From: Opitutia bacterium
GTDB taxonomy: Bacteria; Verrucomicrobiota; Verrucomicrobiae; Opitutales; UBA953
DNA length: 64,000 bases
Assembly: GCA_004558035.1 (NCBI GenBank)
Contig: SFEJ01000001.1
Coordinates: forward strand, 66,518-130,517
Direction of reading: 5' to 3'
Positions within the stretch are counted from its first letter, which is position 1; every line of letters begins with the position of its first letter. The notes under the pieces are model-generated. The model ran no database searches, was not told the DNA's origin, and saw nothing but the letters and a program-made list of their open reading frames with translations. Shown here one piece after another: positions 18,174-26,275 of the stretch. The position numbers and the translations under genes were made by a program.

Positions 18174-21100
18174 TCAGCGGGCGTCGAAGTATTTGGCGGA
18201 GGGCGAGGCGAAATAGAGGCCGCAGGTCGAAGACGGCGGCGTCATCATGAACGACTCCGTCAGCGTCACGCCGATGGCGGCGGGAACGTCGAGCAGGGCG
18301 AAGAGCTCGCGCTTCTGCGCGTGGTCCGGGAAGACGGGATAGCCGATCGCGGGGCGGATGCCCTTGTATTTTTCGGCGAGCAGCTCGTCCGCGGAAAGAC
18401 GTTCGTCCGCCGCGTAGCCCCAGAGCTCGCGCCGGACTTTGCGGTGGAGCCATTCGGACGCGGCCTCCGCGATGCGGTCGCCGAGCGCGCACGCGAGCAG
18501 CGAGGCGTAATCGTCGCCCGCCGCGGCGAGTTCGTCCGCGCGGCGTTTGAGCGGCGTTCCCGCGGTCGCGGCGAAGGCGCCGATCCAGTCGGGCGTTCCC
18601 GCGGGGGCGATGAAGTCCGCGAGCGCGAGATTGGGCGTTCCCGCGGGCATTTTCGCGAGCTGGCGCGGCGTGCGGAAGACGACGCGTCCGCCCTCGACGA
18701 CGATTTTTTCGTCTTCGGAAAAGGCGGGGAAAATCCCGACGACGCCGAGCGCGTGCGCGATTCCGTGCTCGGGCAGGGCGCGCAGCATGGCGCGCGCGTC
18801 GTCGAGCAGTTTTTTCGCCTCGTCCGATTTCGCGGCGGCTCCGCGCATCTCGAACACGCTCAGCAGCGCGTTCCACGCGATCAGCGGCTCCAGCTCGGCG
18901 AGCGGGATTTCAAAGCGCTTCACGCCGACGAAGCGCGGGCGCGCGGGCGGATTCGCGGCGAAGTCGAGGCGCAGCCGGTTCGCGCGCGCGGCTTCGGGGG
19001 AAAGCGTTTCGCGCGGCTTCTTCGCGGCGTATTCGGCGCGGATCTTCGCGTAGGCCTCCCGCGTTTCCGCGACGAATTTTTCCCGCAGTTCCCGCGAAAA
19101 ATATTCGCTGCAGGCGGCGGAAAGCTGCGAGGCGTCCTCCGTGTGGAAGACGAGCTCGTCCGCGTAGTTCGGCGCGATCTTGATCGCCGTGTGCGCGCGC
19201 GAGGTCGTGGCGCCGCCGACGAAGAGCGGGATCGTGAAGCCCGCGCGCCGCATTTCCGCGGCGACGTGCGCCATCTCGTCGAGCGAGGGCGTGATGAGCC
19301 CGCTGAGAATGACGGCGTCCGCGGCGTGTTCCCGCGCAGCCGCCAGGATTTTTTCGCAGGGGACCATGACGCCGAGGTCGAAGATTTCGTAGCCGTTGCA
19401 CGCGAGCACGATCGAGACGATGTTTTTGCCGATGTCGTGGACGTCGCCCTTCACCGTCGCGACGACGAGCCGCCGGCGCGCCGAAGCCGCGGGCGCGTTC
19501 CCGCCGTCCGCGCGGCGCTCCTCCTCCATGAACGGCGTGAGCACTTCGACCGCCTGCTTCATCACGCGCGCGGATTTGACGACCTGCGGCAGGAACATTT
19601 TCCCGTCGCCGAAAAGCTTGCCGACCGTGCCCATGCCCGCCATGAGCGGGCCTTCGATGACGCCGAGCGGAGAGCCGATTTTCGCGAAGGCTTCGAGCAC
19701 GTCTTCGCGCACGTGGTCGGCGACGCCGTGGACGAGCGCGTATTCGAGGCGCGCGGCGACGTCCGCGTCGCGTCGGGCGTCGTCGTGCGCGAGAGGCGCC
19801 GCGCCCGGCGTTCCCGCGGCTTCGCCGGCGGCGCGCTTCACGTTGTATTTCGCGGCGATTTCGATGAGGCGGTCGGTCGCGTCCGCGCGGCGGTTCAGCA
19901 CGACGTCCTCGACGCGTTCCCGCAGTTCTTCGGGAATTTCCTCGTAGACGCCGAGCATGCCCGCGTTGACGATGCCCATGTCCAGCCCGGCGCGGATCGC
20001 GTGGTAAAGGAAAACGGCGTGAATCGCCTCGCGCACGGGATTGTTCCCGCGGAACGCGAACGACACGTTGGAGATGCCGCCCGACGTGCGCGCGCCCGGG
20101 CAGCGGCGCTTGATTTCGGCGACGGCGCGGATGAAGTCGACGCCGAACGCCGCGTCGCTTTCGATGCCCGTGCCGACGGTCAGCACGTTCGGGTCGAAGA
20201 TGACGTCGCTCGCGGGAACGCCGGCGCGCTCCGTGAGCAGCCTGTACGCGCGTTCGCAGACTTCGACCTTGCGCTCGAAGGTCGTCGCCTGGCCGCGCTC
20301 GTCGAACGCCATCACGATCATCGCCGCGCCGTAGCGGCGGCAGAGCTTCGCGCGTTCGAGGAACGTCGCTTCGCCTTCCTTCAGCGAAATCGAATTGACG
20401 ACGCATTTGCCCTGCGCGCAGCGCAGCCCCGCCTCGATCACGTTCCATTTCGACGAATCGATCATGATCGGCACGCGCGCGATTTCGGGCTCCGCCGCGA
20501 TCAGATTCAGAAAGCGCGTCATGCACGCCTCGCCGTCGAGCAGACCTTCGTCGAAATTCACGTCGATGACGTTCGCGCCGTTTTCGACCTGCTGCCGCGC
20601 GACCGCGAGCGCGCCTTCCCAGTCGCCCGCGACGACGAGTTTTCTGAATTTCGGCGAGCCCGTGACGTTCGCGCGTTCGCCGACGAGCACGAACGCCGAA
20701 CTCGCCTCCGCTGAGCCGGGCGGCGGGAACGCGAATGTCTCCGTGCCCGAGAGCGTGAGCGTCTCCGCGAAGCGCGGAATCGCGCGCGGCGGGAACGGCT
20801 CCGCGGAACGGCGGATCGCGCGGATGTGCTCCGGCGTCGTTCCGCAGCAGCCTCCGAGAATGTTCACCAGCCCTTCGCGGGAAAATTCGCGCAGGTGCAT
20901 CGCCGTCTCCTCCGCCGTTTCCGAAAATCCCGACGGCGCGAGCGGGTTCGGCAGCCCGGCGTTCGGGTGGCAGCTCACGGCGCAGTCCGCGATCTTCGCG
21001 AGCGCTTCGATGAAGGGCCGCATCGCGGGCGCGCCCATCGCGCAGTTCATGCCGATCGAAATCGGCCGCGCGTGGCGGACGCTTTCCCAAAACGCCTCGA

Positions 21101-21818
21101 CCGTCTGCCCGGAGAGCAGGCGCCCGGCCTTGTCCGCGACCGTGCCCGAAATCATCACGGGAACGCGCTCGCCGCGCGCCTCGAAGATTTCCTCCATCGC
21201 GAAGATCGCCGCCTTGACGTTGAGCGCGTCCGTCGCCGTCTCGTAAAGCAGCGCGTCCGCGCCGCCGTCGAGCACGGCGAGAATCTGCTCGCGGTAGGCG
21301 TCGCGCATTTCGTCGAACGTGACGGCGCGCGCCGCGGGATCGCCGATGTCCGGCGACATCGAAAGCATCTTGCCCGTCGGGCCGATCGAGGCGGCGACGA
21401 AGCACGCCCCCGCGCGCGCGGGATTTCCCGCCTCGAACGCGTCGCGGACGCGCACGGCGATTTCCGCCGCCGCGCGCGCCATTTCGCCGACGTGCTCGTC
21501 CAGTCCGTATTCGTGCTGGGAGATGCGCGTCGAGTTGAAGGTGTTCGTCGAAATCACGTCCGCGCCCGCCTCCAGATACGCGCGGTGGATCTTTTCGAGC
21601 ACGTCGGGGCGCGTCAGCGAAAGCACGTCGTTGTCGCCCTTGAGATCGACGGGATGCGCGCGGAAACGCTCGCCGCGGAAGTCCGCCTCGCTCAGCTTTT
21701 CGCGCTGAATCATCGTTCCCATGGCGCCGTCGAGAAAGACGATGCGGGAACGCAGGAGCGCTTCGAATTTTTTCCCGCGCGCGGACAATGGCAGTTCGTC
21801 GAAATTCATACGTATCAT
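18174..21818 (-). CDS. metH: Cobalamin-dependent methionine synthase
   Basis: A four-module enzyme of 1214 residues (E. coli 1227) that transfers methyl from methyltetrahydrofolate to homocysteine through cobalamin. Residues about 15-345 are the homocysteine module, with zinc cysteines in GMNCAMG and GGCCGTTP. About 375-650 is the pterin-binding module (FVLVGERANVTGSPKF). About 690-900 is the B12 module with the cobalt-ligating His in VKGDVHDIGKNIV. About 930 to the end is the SAM-dependent reactivation domain (GIRPAIGYPVFPDH). All modules are intact. Two ATGs lie close together (21818 and 21809) with no Shine-Dalgarno before either; the inner one, MNFDELPLS, is as likely. metK at 50157 and glyA at 57509 complete the cycle within the window. 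No B12 riboswitch was recognised upstream. Confidence 0.96.
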   Translation of the reverse strand: MIRMNFDELPLSARGKKFEALLRSRIVFLDGAMGTMIQREKLSEADFRGERFRAHPVDLKGDNDVLSLTRPDVLEKIHRAYLEAGADVISTNTFNSTRISQHEYGLDEHVGEMARAAAEIAVRVRDAFEAGNPARAGACFVAASIGPTGKMLSMSPDIGDPAARAVTFDEMRDAYREQILAVLDGGADALLYETATDALNVKAAIFAMEEIFEARGERVPVMISGTVADKAGRLLSGQTVEAFWESVRHARPISIGMNCAMGAPAMRPFIEALAKIADCAVSCHPNAGLPNPLAPSGFSETAEETAMHLREFSREGLVNILGGCCGTTPEHIRAIRRSAEPFPPRAIPRFAETLTLSGTETFAFPPPGSAEASSAFVLVGERANVTGSPKFRKLVVAGDWEGALAVARQQVENGANVIDVNFDEGLLDGEACMTRFLNLIAAEPEIARVPIMIDSSKWNVIEAGLRCAQGKCVVNSISLKEGEATFLERAKLCRRYGAAMIVMAFDERGQATTFERKVEVCERAYRLLTERAGVPASDVIFDPNVLTVGTGIESDAAFGVDFIRAVAEIKRRCPGARTSGGISNVSFAFRGNNPVREAIHAVFLYHAIRAGLDMGIVNAGMLGVYEEIPEELRERVEDVVLNRRADATDRLIEIAAKYNVKRAAGEAAGTPGAAPLAHDDARRDADVAARLEYALVHGVADHVREDVLEAFAKIGSPLGVIEGPLMAGMGTVGKLFGDGKMFLPQVVKSARVMKQAVEVLTPFMEEERRADGGNAPAASARRRLVVATVKGDVHDIGKNIVSIVLACNGYEIFDLGVMVPCEKILAAAREHAADAVILSGLITPSLDEMAHVAAEMRRAGFTIPLFVGGATTSRAHTAIKIAPNYADELVFHTEDASQLSAACSEYFSRELREKFVAETREAYAKIRAEYAAKKPRETLSPEAARANRLRLDFAANPPARPRFVGVKRFEIPLAELEPLIAWNALLSVFEMRGAAAKSDEAKKLLDDARAMLRALPEHGIAHALGVVGIFPAFSEDEKIVVEGGRVVFRTPRQLAKMPAGTPNLALADFIAPAGTPDWIGAFAATAGTPLKRRADELAAAGDDYASLLACALGDRIAEAASEWLHRKVRRELWGYAADERLSADELLAEKYKGIRPAIGYPVFPDHAQKRELFALLDVPAAIGVTLTESFMMTPPSSTCGLYFASPSAKYFDAR

Positions 21819-21821
21819 TAA

Positions 21822-21850
21822 ATTATGATTTTTTGATATGTTAAGCCCAA
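21822..21850 (-). promoter_or_regulatory. Possible sigma-70 promoter of metH
   Basis: On the minus strand TTGGGC (21845-21850) and CATAAT (21822-21827) are 17 bases apart. Transcription would begin almost at the first ATG of metH, implying a leaderless or nearly leaderless message and favouring the inner start at 21809. There is no supporting Shine-Dalgarno. Tentative. Confidence 0.35.
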
Positions 21851-21928
21851 AATGCGGAAATTTTTCGCCCCGCGTCCGGCGCTCTTCCGCCGCGGGAGCG
21901 GGCGCGCGAAAATTTTTTCAAAAAAAGC

Positions 21929-21956
21929 TTGCGCGTCGTCGGATAAAGAGTATTGT
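21929..21956 (+). promoter_or_regulatory. Promoter of tRNA-Thr
   Basis: TTGCGC (21929-21934) and TATTGT (21951-21956) are separated by 16 bases, preceded by an A-tract (ttttttcaaaaaaagc) that could act as an UP element, and lie 24 bases before the tRNA. Confidence 0.65.
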
Positions 21957-21980
21957 TAAGGCTTCATTTTTGACGTTTTC

Positions 21981-22056
21981 GCCACTTTAGCTCAGTTGGT
22001 AGAGCATCTCATTCGTAATGAGAGGGTCGTTGGTTCAAGTCCGACAAGTGGCTCCA
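21981..22056 (+). tRNA. tRNA-Thr (CGT)
   Basis: A complete 76-base cloverleaf. The acceptor pairs GCCACTT with AAGTGGC, the discriminator is T and CCA is encoded. The D-loop has AGCTCAGTTGGTAGAGC and the T-arm GGTTCAAGTCC. The anticodon loop TTCGTAA within TCTCA/TGAGA gives anticodon CGT, which reads ACG. Confidence 0.97.
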
Positions 22057-22060
22057 TTTA

Positions 22061-22087
22061 AGCGTTCCCGCCGGGAACGCTTTTTTG
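22061..22087 (+). terminator. Terminator after tRNA-Thr, inverted GGGAACG words
   Basis: AGCGTTCCC and GGGAACGCT pair around a three-base GCC loop, then six T residues. The entire hairpin is two inverted copies of the dispersed word back to back. Confidence 0.9.
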
Positions 22088-22127
22088 TTTCCAAGATTTC
22101 GGAACGCGTGTTTCAATCCTCGCCATC

Positions 22128-22712
22128 ATGACGGCAACACATCCTTTTTCCGCCTACATCTTCGACTGCGACGGCACGCTCGCCGCGTCCATGCGTCTGC
22201 ACCACGGCGCCTGGGAAAACGCCGTGCGGCGGCAGGTCGGATTCGAGTGGGCGTTCCCGTGGGATTTCTTCTGCACGCTCGGCGGCATGAACACGGCGGA
22301 CACGATCGCGATTCTCGAAGCGCGCTACGGCTTCAGGATCAGCATCGAGCGCCTGCTGCCGGACTACCACGCCTATCTCGCCGAGCACATCCGCGACGTG
22401 ACGCCGATTCCCGAAGTCTGCGACTACGCGCGGCGGCTCGCCGCGGCGGGCGCGAAGCTCGCCGTCGCCTCGGGCGGCTTCCGCAAGGAGGTGCATCAGA
22501 TTCTCGACGTCATCGGCGTCGCGGACATTTTCCCCGTCGTCGTCACCTCGGAGGACGTGGCGAACTGCAAGCCCGCGCCGGACCTTTTTCTGCTCGCGGC
22601 GGAGCGGCTCGGCGTTCCCGCGCGGGACTGTCTCGTCGTCGAGGACAGCCCGAAGGGCTTCGACGCCGCCGAAGCCGCGGGCATGGCGTGCCTGATGGTT
22701 TTCCCGCGCTGA
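22128..22712 (+). CDS. HAD-family sugar-phosphate phosphatase or mutase
   Basis: A 194-residue HAD subfamily IA protein. Motif I is FDCDGTLAAS (nucleophile first Asp), motif II VASGG, motif III the Lys in NCKPAPDLFLLAAERL, and motif IV VVEDSPKGFDAAEAAG. The helical cap (residues about 20-85) resembles those of beta-phosphoglucomutase and the fructose-1-phosphatase YqaB. The second Asp of motif I is kept, so phosphatase chemistry is expected; the substrate cannot be told. It lies just before an 11-G tract and the four-helix-bundle cassette. Confidence 0.85.
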   Translation: MTATHPFSAYIFDCDGTLAASMRLHHGAWENAVRRQVGFEWAFPWDFFCTLGGMNTADTIAILEARYGFRISIERLLPDYHAYLAEHIRDVTPIPEVCDYARRLAAAGAKLAVASGGFRKEVHQILDVIGVADIFPVVVTSEDVANCKPAPDLFLLAAERLGVPARDCLVVEDSPKGFDAAEAAGMACLMVFPR

Positions 22713-22713
22713 C

Positions 22714-22724
22714 GGGGGGGGGGG
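22714..22724 (+). repeat. Homopolymeric G tract (11 G)
   Basis: Eleven G residues directly follow the stop of the HAD gene and directly precede the left inverted repeat of the four-helix-bundle cassette. A second such tract (10 G) lies at 35121. Such tracts slip in replication and in sequencing, so the exact length is uncertain. Confidence 0.85.
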
Positions 22725-23256
22725 AGTTGAGAGCTGAGAGTTGATTCGTCGGCTTCGCCGCCTGTTGATTCGCGCGGGCGCGATGAAAGTTTGAACAAAG
22801 GAAAGAGAAAGAAGAATTCATGTCGGTTTGGAGTTTTAATTTCGAGAAGCTGCAGGCGTGGCAAAAGTCGCGCGAACTGAGCAAAGAGATTTACGGAATC
22901 ACGCGCGCGTTCCCGCAGACGGAGCAATTCGGGCTGGTTTCGCAGATGCGGCGTGCCGCGGTTTCCGTGAGCTCCAACCTTGCCGAAGGCATGAGCCGAT
23001 CGACGGCGCGGGAACAGATCCGCTTCGTGGAAATCGCTTACGGCTCGCTCATGGAAGTTTTTTGTCAGGTCGTGCTCGCCGGAGACGCCGGGCTTCTGTC
23101 CGCCGCCGAGGTGGAAGAGCTTCGCGCGAAAATCAGCGAAATCGCCGCTATGCTTTCCGGGCTGCGGAAAAGCATCGTCCGCCGGAGCGCCGAAAAATCC
23201 TGATGCTCCACGGAAAATTTCTCGCGCCTGCGCGAATCAACTCTCAACGCTCAACT
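22725..23256 (+). mobile_element. Inverted-repeat-bounded cassette carrying a four-helix-bundle gene
   Basis: The 24-base segment at 22725-22748 (AGTTGAGAGCTGAGAGTTGA then TTCG) is repeated in inverted orientation at 23233-23256 with two mismatches. A second copy of the inner part, GTTGATTCGCGCGGGCGCGA (22764-22783), is inverted at 23222-23241 with one mismatch. Only the 127-residue four-helix-bundle gene lies between. No transposase is encoded, so movement would need a helper in trans; mobility is inferred from the symmetry alone. Confidence 0.5.
22820..23203 (+). CDS. Four-helix-bundle protein (23S rRNA-intervening-sequence family)
   Basis: A 127-residue protein of the S23/IVP four-helix-bundle family. 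The N-terminal FEKLQAWQKSRELSKEIYG, then FGLVSQMRRAAVSVSSNLAEG, is the family signature, followed by helices EQIRFVEIAYGSLMEV and ELRAKISEIAAMLSGL. These proteins occur in intervening sequences of some 23S rRNA genes and as free-standing genes in many environmental bacteria. They form pentameric bundles and their function is unknown. The gene is bounded by imperfect inverted repeats. Confidence 0.9.
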   Translation: MSVWSFNFEKLQAWQKSRELSKEIYGITRAFPQTEQFGLVSQMRRAAVSVSSNLAEGMSRSTAREQIRFVEIAYGSLMEVFCQVVLAGDAGLLSAAEVEELRAKISEIAAMLSGLRKSIVRRSAEKS

Positions 23257-23272
23257 TTAAGCTTTTTTCCCG

Positions 23273-23737
23273 ATGCTTCACGTCGTCCTCTTCAATCCCG
23301 AAATTCCCCAGAACACCGGCAACATCGGCCGCATGTGCGCGATCACGCGTTCCCGCCTGCACTTGATCCATCCGCTCGGATTCACGATCACGGACGCGCA
23401 CCTGCGCCGCTCGGGAATGGACTACTGGAAGTCGCTCGACGTCGTGCACCACGAAAACTGGGACGCGTTCCTGGCGTTCCCGGAGCGGCCGACGCGCCTG
23501 TGGCTGCTCACGACGAAGGCGAAGAAGGGGCTTTGGGACGCGGAGTTCCGCGACGGCGACGGGCTCGTCTTCGGCAACGAAGGGCACGGCGCTCCCGCGT
23601 GGCTACACGCGTTCGTCGGCGAGGATTTCGAAATCAAGATTCCTCAGCCCGCGGAAACGCTCCGCTCGCTGAATCTTTCCACCGCGGCGGGCATCGCGAC
23701 CTACGAGGCGCTCCGCCAGATCACGCGCGGGCGATGA
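23273..23737 (+). CDS. trmL: tRNA (cytidine(34)-2'-O)-methyltransferase
   Basis: A 154-residue minimal SpoU/SPOUT methyltransferase. It modifies the wobble base of tRNA-Leu isoacceptors. It has the family start HVVLFNPEIPQNTGNIGRMC, the central GDGLVFGNEGHGAP and the C-terminal knot IKIPQPAETLRSLNLSTAAGIATYEA. Length matches the E. coli protein (157). The right inverted repeat of the upstream cassette ends 16 bases before its ATG. Confidence 0.95.
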   Translation: MLHVVLFNPEIPQNTGNIGRMCAITRSRLHLIHPLGFTITDAHLRRSGMDYWKSLDVVHHENWDAFLAFPERPTRLWLLTTKAKKGLWDAEFRDGDGLVFGNEGHGAPAWLHAFVGEDFEIKIPQPAETLRSLNLSTAAGIATYEALRQITRGR

Positions 23738-23759
23738 GAGCGCCGCTGATTTTCGCGCG

Positions 23760-24671
23760 CTATTCCGCGCAGGCGGCGAGGAGGGCGGCGACGTTTTCGC
23801 GCATCATGCCCAGGTAGTCGCCGGCGGGAGAGCCGGGCGCGCCGAGCGCGTCCACGCGCAGCGTCCGCGGCGCGGGAACGCCCGCGTTCTGCGCCAGCAC
23901 GCGCGGCAGGCGCGGCGACGCCGTCGCGTCCGCGAAGACGGGAATGCGTTCCCGCCGGATTTTTTCCGCGAGCCGCGCCAGCCTTTTCGCGGACGGATCC
24001 GCCGCCTCCGTCGTCGCGGAGTCGAGAATCGTTCCCGCGATCTCGAAACCGAAACGCGCCGCGAAATGCGAAAAATTGTTGTGGTAGGTGACGCAGCGGC
24101 GGCGTTCCCGCGGGATTTTCGCGAGCTTTTCCCGCGCCTCGCGCACGAAGGCTTCGAGCTCGCGGCGGTAGCGGCTTCCGTCCGCGCCGAGCGCTTTTTC
24201 GATGAGCGGCACGCAGTGCCCGGCGACGAGCGCGGGATCCGTCCAGAAATGCGGGTCTTCGGCGCCGTGCGCGCAGGGCGCGTTTCCGTGCGCGTGCGCC
24301 GCGTGCGTTTCCGCGACGAAAGGCTCGCCGAGGAAGACGAATTTTTCAGGATTCTTCCGGAGCTCTTCGCGGACGAGCGCGCCGAACCAGGTCTCGAAAT
24401 GCGGCGAAATCGCGAAGATGACGTCCGCCTCGCGGATTTTCTTCAGGTCGCCCGGCGAGGGCGAATAGGCGTGATTGTCGGCGTCGGGAGGGACGAGCGA
24501 AACGACGTCCGCGCCCGCTCCGGCGACGTTGCGCGCCCAGTCGGCGGGAACGGTGAAGGTCGCGACGACGCGGCGTTTTTCCGGGCGCGCGGCGGCGTCG
24601 GCGGGCGTTCCCGCGAAGGCGGCGAGAGCGGCGGCGAAGCAGAGCAGCGGCGCGAGCAGGTTCGTTTTCAT
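23760..24671 (-). CDS. Metal ABC transporter substrate-binding protein (ZnuA-like)
   Basis: A 303-residue cluster A-I periplasmic binding protein with a signal peptide (KTNLLAPLLCFAAALAAFAG). The first ligand His lies in DADNHAYSPSPGDLKKI. A His-rich loop follows (ETHAAHAHGNAPCAHGAEDP), then PHFWTDP and the C-terminal ligands in YHNNFSHFAARF and FADATAS. The His-rich loop favours zinc over manganese. The start ATG overlaps the stop of the upstream pseudouridine synthase (ATGA), so the two are translationally coupled. No permease or ATPase is in the window, so the rest of the importer is elsewhere. Confidence 0.88.
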   Translation of the reverse strand: MKTNLLAPLLCFAAALAAFAGTPADAAARPEKRRVVATFTVPADWARNVAGAGADVVSLVPPDADNHAYSPSPGDLKKIREADVIFAISPHFETWFGALVREELRKNPEKFVFLGEPFVAETHAAHAHGNAPCAHGAEDPHFWTDPALVAGHCVPLIEKALGADGSRYRRELEAFVREAREKLAKIPRERRRCVTYHNNFSHFAARFGFEIAGTILDSATTEAADPSAKRLARLAEKIRRERIPVFADATASPRLPRVLAQNAGVPAPRTLRVDALGAPGSPAGDYLGMMRENVAALLAACAE

Positions 24672-25498
24672 GACGCGCATTGAAACCGCGCGCGGAGTTT
24701 TTTCAAGAGCGTTTCGAAGCCGTTCGGCGGCGGCGCGACGACGCCGTCGAACGCGGGAACGCCGAGCTCGCCGCACGGCGCGATTTCCGCCAGATGCACG
24801 CAGGGCGCCGCGTAAAACGCCTTGTCGTCGCCCTTGTTGAGGCGCTTCTTCGGACGCAGTTCCGAGACGAGAACCGCGGGCGCGCCGCCGTAAAGCGCGT
24901 CGCCGACGGCGGGAATCCCGCTTTCCGCCGCGTGAAGCCGGATCTGGTGCGGACGCGGGAGAGTCGTTTCCGCGCGCCAAAGCTCCCACGCGCCGAGTTT
25001 TTCGAGCCGCTCGAAGCGCGTCGCGGATTTTTTCCCCGTCGTGTGCGAGACGAGCGCGCGCGCTTCGGAAAAATGCGCCGCGACGGGCAGCGCGCACGTG
25101 AACGCGTCGGGCGTTCCCGGCGCCGCGCGGGAAAGCAGCAGGAAGCGGAACGCCAGGCGTTCCGAGCCGAGCGCGTTGCGCCAGAATTCGAGCGCGCCGC
25201 CGTCGCGGTCGGCGAGCAGCGTCGCGCCGGAGCAGTCCGCGTCCGGCGCCGCGACCGCCGCGGGGCGCGTCAGCCCGAGCGCTTCCGCCGAGGCGATCTT
25301 CTGCGCGAGGCGTTTCCGCAGTTCGCCGCAGAGCGTCGGCGTTCCCGCCGCGTTCCACGGATGTTCGTCCGCGGGAACGCCGGCGGGCTTGGCGAGCGCG
25401 ACGACGCCCCGCCCGCGGAAGATCACGGGGAGCAGCGTCGCTTCGGCGCGGAGCGTGTTCGGCGGAAAAGAGAGCACGGCGGAAACTGCGCGATTCAA
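24668..25498 (-). CDS. RluA-family pseudouridine synthase with altered active-site motif
   Basis: A 276-residue protein of the RluA/RsuA superfamily. The later family motif is clear (TLPRPHQIRLHAAESGIPAVGDALYGG). The catalytic motif, normally HRLDxDTSG, reads AAPDADCSG: the catalytic Asp, the second Asp and SG are kept, but HRL is replaced by AAP. The missing Arg normally helps base flipping. It may be a divergent enzyme with another target or a weakened one. It lacks the S4 domain of RluC/RluD. It overlaps the downstream znuA-like gene by 4 bases. Confidence 0.78.
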   Translation of the reverse strand: MNRAVSAVLSFPPNTLRAEATLLPVIFRGRGVVALAKPAGVPADEHPWNAAGTPTLCGELRKRLAQKIASAEALGLTRPAAVAAPDADCSGATLLADRDGGALEFWRNALGSERLAFRFLLLSRAAPGTPDAFTCALPVAAHFSEARALVSHTTGKKSATRFERLEKLGAWELWRAETTLPRPHQIRLHAAESGIPAVGDALYGGAPAVLVSELRPKKRLNKGDDKAFYAAPCVHLAEIAPCGELGVPAFDGVVAPPPNGFETLLKKLRARFQCAS

Positions 25499-25561
25499 AA
25501 AAACGTTCCCGCGACGGACGAGCGGCGCGGGAACGCGGAAAAGCGGAAAATGCTGCGAAGC

Positions 25562-25834
25562 TTACGCGGCGGCCTTCGCCTTGTTCGCGGCCTTCGCGAG
25601 GCGGGACTTCATGCGGGCGGCCTTGTTCGGGTGGATGACGCCCGACTTCGTCGCCTTGTCGAAGACGGAGGCGCAGAGCGGCGCGACCGCCTTGATGGCT
25701 TCCGCGTCGCCCGAAGCGATGGCTTGCTTCGCGGTTTTCGCCGTGGACTTGATGCGGCTCTTCACGGAGCGGTTGCGCTTCGCATTGGTCGCGGATTTAC
25801 GAATGTTCTTTTGTGCTGACTTGATGTTGGCCAT
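25562..25834 (-). CDS. rpsT: 30S ribosomal protein S20
   Basis: A 90-residue all-helical S20. The start MANIKSAQKNIRKSATNAKR and the C-terminal GVIHPNKAARMKSRLAKAANK are typical. The ATG at 25834 fits the family; upstream in-frame ATG codons would add an unrelated extension. It is a primary binder of 16S rRNA at the bottom of the 30S subunit. It is a single gene here, as in most bacteria. Confidence 0.97.
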   Translation of the reverse strand: MANIKSAQKNIRKSATNAKRNRSVKSRIKSTAKTAKQAIASGDAEAIKAVAPLCASVFDKATKSGVIHPNKAARMKSRLAKAANKAKAAA

Positions 25835-25924
25835 TTCGGTCTGTGATAAATTGAAAAATTTGGAAAGTTGAAACATCACAACATTTTTCGGGAGAAAGTC
25901 AACGGCGATTTTCGCCGCGCTTCT

Positions 25925-26266
25925 TCAGCCCGGAGGCCAGCCGAGCGCGCGCCCGCCGAGCAGGTGCACGTGCAGGTGCGGCACGGTTTCGCCCGCGTCG
26001 CGGCCGCTGTTGACGACCGTGCGGAAGCCCGTCGCGTCGATCCCGCGCTCGCGCGCGATCTTTCCCGCGACGACGAGCAGGTGCCCGAGCAGCGCGGCGT
26101 CCGATTCTTCGGCGACGCCGAGCCGCGCGACGACGCGCTTCGGAATCACGAGCACGTGGACGGGCGCCTGCGGGTTGATGTCCTCGATGGCGAAGCAGAG
26201 TTCGTCCTCGAAGACGAATTTCGCGGGGATTTCCCGGTCTGCGATTTTTTGGAATAACGTCTTCAT
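25925..26266 (-). CDS. HIT family nucleotide-binding protein (HINT-like)
   Basis: A 113-residue histidine triad protein. The signature HLHVHLLGG is intact, with the upstream NSGRDAGETVPHLHVH segment typical of PKCI/HINT purine nucleoside phosphoramidases. The N-terminal IADREIPAKFVFEDE is also conserved. Its biological substrate is unknown in bacteria. It lies 9 bases downstream of aroK on the same strand, probably co-transcribed. Confidence 0.93.
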   Translation of the reverse strand: MKTLFQKIADREIPAKFVFEDELCFAIEDINPQAPVHVLVIPKRVVARLGVAEESDAALLGHLLVVAGKIARERGIDATGFRTVVNSGRDAGETVPHLHVHLLGGRALGWPPG

Positions 26267-26275
26267 GGAAATTCT

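Noticed and set aside
21819..21928. Cobalamin riboswitch before metH
   Set aside because: The gap is too short and lacks the B12 box.
22061..22087. CRISPR-like or attachment-site origin for GGGAACG repeats
   Set aside because: No regular spacing and no array; copies are single words or inverted pairs, not direct repeats with spacers.
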